Shown here piece by piece: positions 58,021-64,000 of a DNA stretch of 64,000 nucleotides. The position numbers and the translations under genes are program-made. The DNA comes from Montifringilla adamsi (Eukaryota; Chordata; Aves; Passeriformes; Passeridae), in assembly GCA_017590115.1 (NCBI GenBank), contig JAGGNK010008337.1, forward strand, positions 2,792,912 to 2,856,911, written 5' to 3'. The stretch's first letter is position 1, and the number at the start of each line of letters is the position of its first letter. Under the pieces are notes generated by a model. That model searched no databases. It saw only the letters and a program-made list of their open reading frames with translations, and was not told the origin of the DNA.

Positions 58021-58091
58021 TCCATACCCAGCACCCTTCCCTGTGCCAGGGGACAATCCACACCCAGCACCCTTCCCTGTGCTGTGGGGAT
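58021..58091 (+). repeat. Two-copy 36-bp tandem repeat
   Basis: The unit TCCAYACCCAGCACCCTTCC CTGTGC and its tail occurs at 58021-58056 and 58057-58091 with few differences. It also gives a 12-residue repeat in the minus-strand frame, but that frame has no recognisable product. It is probably a minisatellite that may vary in copy number. Confidence 0.95.
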
Positions 58092-58779
58092 GCCCAGGGT
58101 GGCCACAGCACAGGTTAGGGCTGTGCTGCCTGTAATTTGCAAGGAAATGGGGCAACAGAATTTTGAGGTGGCTTGCAACATGGTAAGTGGGGAGATGCTG
58201 CAGTGGCAATGGTGGCTCTTTTCCTCCTGGTGAGCTGAAGGATCTCTGCCATGGAGCCTTCCAGTGGCCATTTGGGCTCTGTGTGGCTGTGGGATTGTGC
58301 TGGCACCATCCCTTTGGGAGAGGTTTTACAGTGCTTGTTGTACCATGTCAGGAGATGCAAAAGCTGCTCTTTGGGTTTTCCTCTTGCTTGCTGGAGAGTG
58401 AAACCTCTTTGCTCCCCAAGTGCCTTTCCCATGTGCCTGTTCATCCCTTGTCCTACAAGAATATTTTTGTCATGGCCTGCTTTTGGAATGGAAAAGCATC
58501 AGGGCAGGCAAACAGGCAATGCCTGTCCTGTAGCTGAGGTGCCAGGACCAGGATCTTGTGTTGACTGCAACACAAAGGGGTCAAGCATTGCCTCTGCCAC
58601 CCCTGGCCCCGTGCACGCTCATCCTGCAGGGCTAAACCTAAAGCTGGTTTTATCTCTGGGCCCGCAGTGCCGGAAACCACAGCCGTTAATTTCACTGCCT
58701 CTGTCTCGGGGCTGTGTGGAGCTGAGTGAAATCAGCCTGTCCTCCTTCCTGCCTCCCCAAAACAGCAGCAGAGTGTGAA

Positions 58780-58945
58780 TTACTCCTCTACGGTTTACTT
58801 TGACAAAAATGCCCTAAACCGAAGACTGACGTGATTACAGATGATGCATTTTCAATTAGCCTTTGTTAACGCTATTAATAAGATTAATAACGTACAGTAA
58901 AAATGTCAATAAGCTTATCTCCATAATTTTTTGGATCAGCCTTTT
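58780..58945. promoter_or_regulatory. Candidate regulatory element, compact
   Basis: TGACGTGATTACAGATGATG-type words near 58828, TTCAATTAGC near 58851, repeated ATTAATAA words at 58874-58890, and the 10-base palindrome ATAAGCTTAT at 58909-58918 fall in 170 bases of AT-rich, repeat-free sequence. CpGs remain at 58795, 58830, 58870 and 58891. This is among the most enhancer-like short blocks. Conservation is untested. Confidence 0.5.
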
Positions 58946-59089
58946 GGCTGGCTAGCAGCGAGCCCTTCCCTGCCTGCGCAGCCTCTGCGGGCTCAGGAGC
59001 GAAGTTGCTGCAGTAGGATTTGATTTCCAGGGAGCAGATAGGGCACGTTTGTGTTCTCCCTTTGGCAGCCGCTGCCTGGAGACCCAGGG

Positions 59090-59560
59090 CTTGTGCTCAG
59101 AGCGCCAGCAAACTCGGTGCAGCTCGGGACTTTGCAAAGTTGCTGCACAGCAAAAATCTTCTCTTAAAAAAAAGCTCATTTTGTATTACCTGGGCTGGCG
59201 TCGGTGACCCCGTTCTGAACTGGATGATAAATCGCGCGGGGAGCTCGCGTTCCTCCTCCGGTTTAAAACGTGCGACACAGCAGCGACCGGTGTTAATGCA
59301 CAGAATTAATTGCCCCGGTGAGACACTTCTTCCCAAAAAGTAATAATAGTTAGGACTTAGCCTGGCGAATGTGAAAACCCTCTGGTATACTAATAAAATG
59401 AAAAGGTTTCGCGAAATAATATCCCAAATAATTGGGTTCCCTCTACCAAAGGACCCCATGTTGTTTCTCTTAAGCAATATATAAAAAAAATTGTGATTAT
59501 TCCTTTGGACTTAATAAAACGTAATTGGAAAAAATCTTGAAAGAAAGTGTAAGGTAATCG
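59090..59560. promoter_or_regulatory. Candidate regulatory element, CpG-retaining then AT-rich
   Basis: The left half (59190-59310) has about a dozen CpGs, including AATCGCGCGGGGAGCTCGCG, followed by AT-rich sequence with TAATAAAACGTAATTGG at the right end (59512-59528). No repeat. The combination is typical of promoter-distal developmental CpG-type elements. A 126-codon minus frame across it resembles no protein. Confidence 0.45.
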
Positions 59561-59879
59561 CTTTCACTTTTCCCAATCAAGTTGATGCTGCTTTCCCTCT
59601 TCCATCCTCCTTGTAAGGTGAAAAAGTCTTTAATGCATTTGGATCAGTCAAGAGGCAAAAAAAGAAAAAGTGGGGGGGGAAGAAGAAGCAAACCAGCTTT
59701 TTTCTCTTTTTATTTACAAATGGACTCGCAATGTTTATTTGTGGTGGTAACACACTCACTGCAGCTCTTTGTGGTTTGAAGGGCTGGCTGCTTTGGTGTT
59801 GGGGATTTTTAAAAATATTTTTGGGACGTTCATGACTGTTGGAGGAAGATTTGGGTCTTGATAATTTTTAAAAATTTTT

Positions 59880-60340
59880 TTTCTTTTAAGGCGCGTTTGA
59901 CCGTTCAAACTTTTGAACAGCCCCGGCTTGTAAATCCAGTGCCCGTCGCCCCCTCCTCCCGCTCCCCAGAAACTGCATGCTCCTACTGTGCCGCATTCAT
60001 AATCAAATTAGTGCGCTGTGAATAGGTTAAAAAAACTGTTATCCAGCCGCTGCCACGAAAGATATTTTAGCCCACTCCCCCCAAAGCCCTCCCCTCCCCG
60101 CTCCCCCTGCCTTTTTTTCCTCCCTCCTCGAGACATAAAGACATCCACGCGGACAGGGAGATCTTTACCTTACTTCTCCTCTGCAATCTTAGCCCTCTTT
60201 TATTTATTCCCCCCCCCCACCCAACGTAAGAAAACAAAAGTAAATTCTCCAGAAATGAGCTGCTGGTGAGAGAAAAAGGGGCGCTGGGGGGGAGGTGGGC
60301 AGGCGGAGGGGCTGCTGCGCGAGAGATGCTATAGGGAGAC
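59880..60340. promoter_or_regulatory. Candidate regulatory element with G4 and nested palindrome
   Basis: GTTTGACCGTTCAAAC (59895-59910) is a 6-bp inverted repeat, overlapped by TTCAA..TTGAA at 59904-59916. CpGs recur through 59890-60025. C/T-rich stretches occupy 60070-60125, and a C run lies at 60209-60218. A canonical G-quadruplex pattern occurs at 60278-60299. The mixture resembles a CpG-type regulatory element or an unannotated promoter. No gene is recognised beside it. Confidence 0.45.
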
Positions 60341-60825
60341 AGCGCTGGAGATAGTTGTCCCAGCTACGAGATAAAAGCTACATTACATGAAATTAATGGA
60401 GGCTGTCTGAGACATACATGAATCACTGTTTCAACACTAAGAAACCAGCACAAAAGAATAAAGAAATCTGAGTACTAACTATATCTTCAAAGGTCTCCTA
60501 TTTACCCAGCTATACCGGGTACTGACACAAGTGGGGGGAAAATATAAGAAAAAAGCACTGCTGTGATCGAATGAATGAGACCATATGAGCTATATTGGTG
60601 CCGTATGCATTCTATTTAGCTGATATCAAACACAGTTTAATGAAAGTTAAATAGTTTCTGAGGAGTGCATGAGCTGGAACAGATTAGATTCCACTGAGGG
60701 GTCTGTCAGCATATTGTTGCTCACATGTATTCCCTGCTCAGAGCTGCCACAATTCCAGCACTCCATTAGCAATACACAAAAGACTTATGCAGATAGCGGG
60801 CATAAGCACGTACCGCCATGTTGGG
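60341..60825. promoter_or_regulatory. Candidate regulatory element, AT-rich continuation
   Basis: Nearly 500 bp of complex AT-rich sequence without repeats runs directly from the CpG-retaining block. It keeps isolated CpGs (60369, 60508, 60568, 60601, 60798 and 60812) and ends at a purine tract. Together with 58780-60340 it makes the longest continuous candidate-regulatory stretch in the window. Function is inferred. Confidence 0.45.
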
Positions 60826-60892
60826 AAATAAAAAAAAAAAAAAAAAAAAGGAAAAAAGAGGGGAAAAAAAGAGAGAGGAGAGGGAAAAAAAA
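60826..60892 (+). repeat. A-rich purine tract
   Basis: Twenty A at 60830-60849, followed by G/A-rich sequence to 60892. It could form triplex DNA. No retroelement body is recognised upstream, and an AATAAA word at its start arises trivially from the A run. Confidence 0.92.
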
Positions 60893-61224
60893 TACCCAGA
60901 TGAAGGTTTTGTTCAGTGCGTTCATCTGAAAATAGATCTCTGTAATTCGAAAGTGATAAGAATAGATGGAGAAAAGAAGAAGTGGTGGGGGCTCTCAGAA
61001 AAATAAAATAAATTTTAAAAAAAGAGGAGAAATATGTAAACTCCTTTAAAAGAACAGATATTCCACCAAGTATTTAATGAGGTTTTGATCTTTCAGGGGA
61101 CAATGACATGGGTGAATGCTGTGGCCTTTTGATTTGCAGGTTACATCTGGTCTTAAAGGCACAGCGGTTCCCGTGGCCTCTCTGCCCAGAAGTTGCGGTG
61201 GAAGATGATTTTTTTTTTGGAGAA
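60893..61224. other. No gene recognised
   Basis: AT-rich left part and mixed right part, ending in a 10-T run at 61209-61218. Nothing recognisable. Confidence 0.4.
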
Positions 61225-61245
61225 GGGGGGTGGGGGGGGGGGGGG
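61225..61245 (+). repeat. Poly-G tract, 20 G with one T
   Basis: Six G, one T, then fourteen G. Length is likely unstable and possibly mis-sized. It can fold as a G-quadruplex. Confidence 0.95.
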
Positions 61246-61587
61246 AATTCTTCCTACAAAACAACATCTCTCAGGCTCCTCTGTCTTATTTTAAGATGCA
61301 GAATTCATCCCAGAAATACCACTGGACAGCCTGTGTGCCTGGTACAATCGCTGTCACTGAAACTAACATGAATTGAGATTAATTTTTATCACTTCAGAGG
61401 ATTTTTATTCCTCTCCCTGGGAAAAAAAAAAAAATCCTCCTTCTCTGAGGTGTCTGTTTTAAAATTAATAGTAGGATAAGGCTGGTGGGGGTATTTAGAT
61501 ATCAGATGGCAATTGCTCAGTGATTATTGCATTTTGATTTAATCTGACAGAACTGATCTTGCACCATGAAATCTGTATTTTCACAGG
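61246..61587. other. No gene recognised
   Basis: AT-leaning sequence with a 13-A run near 61423-61434. No motif cluster or coding signal. Confidence 0.4.
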
Positions 61588-61645
61588 AAAATAGGAGTTG
61601 CCATACTGGAACAGACCATTTGTCCACCCAGGCCAATGTCTGGAC
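61588..61645. mobile_element. Possible ancient amniote interspersed repeat fragment
   Basis: The words TTGCCATACTGGAACAGACC, then GTCCACCCAGGCCAATGTCTGG, closely follow a repeat common in turtle and crocodilian DNA (GCCATACTGGGTCAGACCA..GGTCCATCTAGCCCAGTATCCTG), recalled from general knowledge. The match covers about 50 bases. I cannot name the family with certainty. Sequence to about 61730 may be a more decayed continuation. Confidence 0.55.
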
Positions 61646-62029
61646 CCATCCATGTGGGTACCAAATCCCTCCTGTACTTGCACCCTCCACAAATACTCAT
61701 TATTTCTCAGTGGCGGGGACAGTGTTCCTCCTTGCTCCTGACTGTCAGTCCCTCCACACCCCACGGCTACAGCATTTCTTTGCCCTGAAACTTTTTTTTT
61801 TAACCCAGCTAAGTGCAGCCACGAATATTATTTCTGCCCACGGAAACGCTGCAAACTCCTTCTGGAGCATGCCTGGAGGTGACAGGGACGTTGTCATCCG
61901 CTCAGGTGTGGGAAGGCAGGCGCTCCCCACCATCCTCTCCCCTTCCCCTTCCCTCCCCACCCTCCTCTCCTCTAATTCGGTCAAAGAAAAGGGGGCACAA
62001 GTGAAAACACGATGATTTGTTCGGGTTTC
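61646..62029. other. No gene recognised; pyrimidine-rich at 61923-61975
   Basis: A C/T-rich stretch (61923-61975) of CTCCCC and TTCCCC words is low-complexity. A 149-codon plus frame (61566-62015) and an opposite-strand frame overlap here without recognisable products. Confidence 0.4.
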
Positions 62030-62420
62030 TTTCTCTGCAGCTGGGAGTCTGCCTTATTAATATTATCTGGGCTGGGAGCGTGCAGTGTTTCCTCAGGCAT
62101 CTCTTCTGAGTCATTTTATCATTATTCATAGGGATAAAAATGGCCCAAACCAAGGATCCATTTAGGGTTGCCTGTCAGATCCACTAAGGTAATTGGCTCC
62201 ATTTCTTCATTCCCATTCTAAATTAAAATAATTTTATTAAGTGGTACAGTAGGTGTTTCACCTGTGTCACCAGCTGCCTATTAGAGCCAGAAAGGGCTTT
62301 TCCACATTATTTCTGTCTGTTCTTATAACATTATGTCATCGTATTCCGCGTTACTTCGTGTCAGAGGTTGCACAGTCTCCTGTACTTAAGTCCAATGGTT
62401 ACAAAATGTAGGTCCAAGAT
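62030..62420. promoter_or_regulatory. Candidate regulatory element with T-box-like dyad
   Basis: AGGTGTTTCACCT at 62251-62263 is an inverted pair of T-box-type AGGTG half-sites. GGTAATTGGC lies near 62188 and TTAAGTGG (NKX2-type AAGTGG) near 62237. CpGs cluster at 62340-62360. The block is repeat-free and AT-leaning. Function is inferred. Confidence 0.45.
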
Positions 62421-64000
62421 GCCCTTTTCGGGGCGAGGGCAAAGTCAAACACACTCGACTGTTCCAGCTCTGCTCAGTGCCTCCCAGATAGAATTCACAC
62501 AGCAGGAAAAATCACTGTGAGACTGAGAGCAGGGTCCGTGACGTGACTGAAAGCGTAACGCCAAGGAGAACGGTGAACCAGTGACGTTCCCAGCAGCGGC
62601 ATTTGGAGGGGAAGAGCTGGTGTGAGAGCTGTGCTGCCTGGGCCTGGGAGGAGAACACGTGGATGGGTCTCTATGGAGGGAAAAATGTGTGGCAGGACTG
62701 GTCTCGGCAGGTAGCAGCCACGGGCGGTCCTGCTGGCGGCACTGAGGGGGAGCTAAATAACAGAGCCTGGCCAGGTGTGTTTAGGGTTAGTTTCTTCTTC
62801 ACAACAAGGTGGTTCTTCCTCATGGAAGTCTGTCTGGAGTCACTAATCCCACTTTAAAGAACTGAGATGAGGCTCGAAAGCACCATGGTGAAGGGATTCT
62901 GTGCCAAAATAAGGAGTTTGCAGCTCCCAGGTTAGCGTTGGAGCATCCAGCCATGTCAGTCAGGGATGGGGGCTGTGCATCCAACAGCAGTGTTTGCATT
63001 TAGTGTTCAAATACAGCACGAAGCATCTCCAGACGTATTTTTGGCAGGTGGATAAATACACATTTGAGTGCTCACGTGAATTAGACTTCTTGGGGATGGG
63101 TCATTGGCAACTGAGATTCCTACATCCCAACGGGGCAGGGGAGCCAGGAGCAGTTACAGAAGCAACATGAGAGAAAATTGCTGATTTAATTTTAGGCTCC
63201 CCACAAACCACTAGCGACCAGCCAGGTGGAAGTTTCCACCAGCAGATAAGACAAGCTGTGTTATCTGAGAGTGAGAAAAGGTCACTTTTCCAACGGACAA
63301 AGTCATTTCCGTTCAGAAAAAAGGTGCAGTTGCACAGGAACATTCCTTGTGGTTAGATAGGGAAGGTGGGGGGGACAAAAAGGCATGTTTGTTCAGTTTT
63401 CAGGGATCTTGCAACTGTTTTTCTTCAACCTGCAGGTGGCATTAGCACTAAAAATGGATTTTTCTTTCTTTCTTGAAAAGTGTTTAGCAATGAAAGGAAG
63501 AAAGCTGCGAGGGGATCTGTAGTAGGACTGCGTGCTTGGAGTTAGTCATGCTAACTGCAGATGGCATTTTTGCATGTTTTATAAGGCAGGGATATACAAA
63601 CGCTTTAGCACCCTGAAATATAATATCTCCAGTTTCCGGAAGCAGGCGGGCTGGGAGGACCAGGGGAGCTGAGCTGAGGCTAAATCTGTGCAACTGCGAA
63701 GGAGCGGAGCCGGCAGTGCCAGGCTGGCACCTGTCCCTCGCCAGGCAGCAGGTGACACTGCCTGTGTCACCTCCAGCCAGGCAGCGCCTCGAGCTGCCAC
63801 CTCGCCCCCCAGCCCTCATTTCTGGGTGTCCCACATCGCTGAGGGGCAGCTCACTGCAGGCCAAAGCTGGAACTCCCTGAGGGCTGCGAGGAGCTTGGAT
63901 GGTTTGGCTGTGTAATGGGGAAAAGGAATAATCCCTGTTTGCCTTCTCTACTGGGCATGAGGAGGTGGACATACTGATTTGTGCTGAAACAAGGCTTAGA
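62421..64000. other. No gene recognised to window end
   Basis: Mixed filler. Some CpGs occur at 62440-62600 and a GC-rich part at 63640-63900 carries overlapping chance frames (up to 162 codons, minus). A short G run lies at 63368-63374. No recognised exon, repeat or RNA gene. Confidence 0.4.

Larger units (their letters stand above)
55701..58779. other. GC-richer interval without recognised gene
   Basis: Many overlapping chance frames (up to 183 codons, minus, 57560-58111) show no known protein. A small CpG-rich part lies at 57570-57640. Repeats inside it are listed separately. Confidence 0.35.

Noticed and set aside
57560..58111. 183-codon minus-strand frame with a 12-residue repeat
   Set aside because: The repeat is only the translation of a two-copy 36-bp DNA duplication.

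Overview
The window looks like non-coding chromosomal DNA from a bird, probably a songbird; the species is an inference. The reasons are vertebrate-style CpG depletion broken by a few small CpG-dense patches, very few interspersed repeats, no recognisable mammalian Alu or L1, one weak antisense CR1-like scrap (15877-15945), and two old scraps that resemble repeats common in reptile genomes (46301-46413 and 61588-61645). No translated stretch resembles a known protein, and I found no convincing exon chain, tRNA, rRNA, known microRNA or CRISPR array. The longest open frame (minus strand, 13682-14470, 262 codons from its ATG) has no recognisable domain.

The layout alternates between two textures. 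One is GC-richer, G/C-run and CAGCTG-type filler DNA (for example 11761-13681, 22600-23730, 26640-28130, 43020-44350, 47430-48200 and 56090-58780). The other is a series of AT-richer blocks of about 150-800 bp, dense in homeodomain (TAATTA), SOX (ACAAT), POU, FOX, TALE, RUNX, GATA and E-box words and in short perfect palindromes. The main blocks are 1140-1402, 5100-5580, 7990-9050, 10970-11725, 17150-17830, 18940-19345, 20890-21320, 24130-24470, 29360-30080, 30290-30725, 34320-34600, 37330-38060, 39550-39790, 42330-42475, 44940-45187, 46414-46740, 48480-49130, 51590-51960, 53380-54130, 55220-55700, 58780-60825 and 62030-62420. This resembles an enhancer-rich gene desert or giant intron around a developmental transcription-factor gene. 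Conservation cannot be measured from one sequence, so every such block is a candidate, and I cannot name the target gene.

Structural features seen directly include a 152-bp imperfect hairpin at 38618-38769, a 113-bp terminal-inverted-repeat remnant at 46301-46413, a roughly 60-nt hairpin inside a candidate enhancer at 17704-17763, and several perfect short inverted repeats (13 entries elsewhere in the list, notably 14014-14037, 28172-28197, 44050-44072 and 47877-47895). There are also long homopolymers (49 T at 4347; 17 G at 3058 and 20451), trinucleotide arrays at 7321 and 31901, a 66-bp pure pyrimidine tract at 45188, and a CpG-dense patch at 29129-29211. I did not find a self-contained new gene system. 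The hairpins and the dense candidate-regulatory blocks are the parts most worth a second look.
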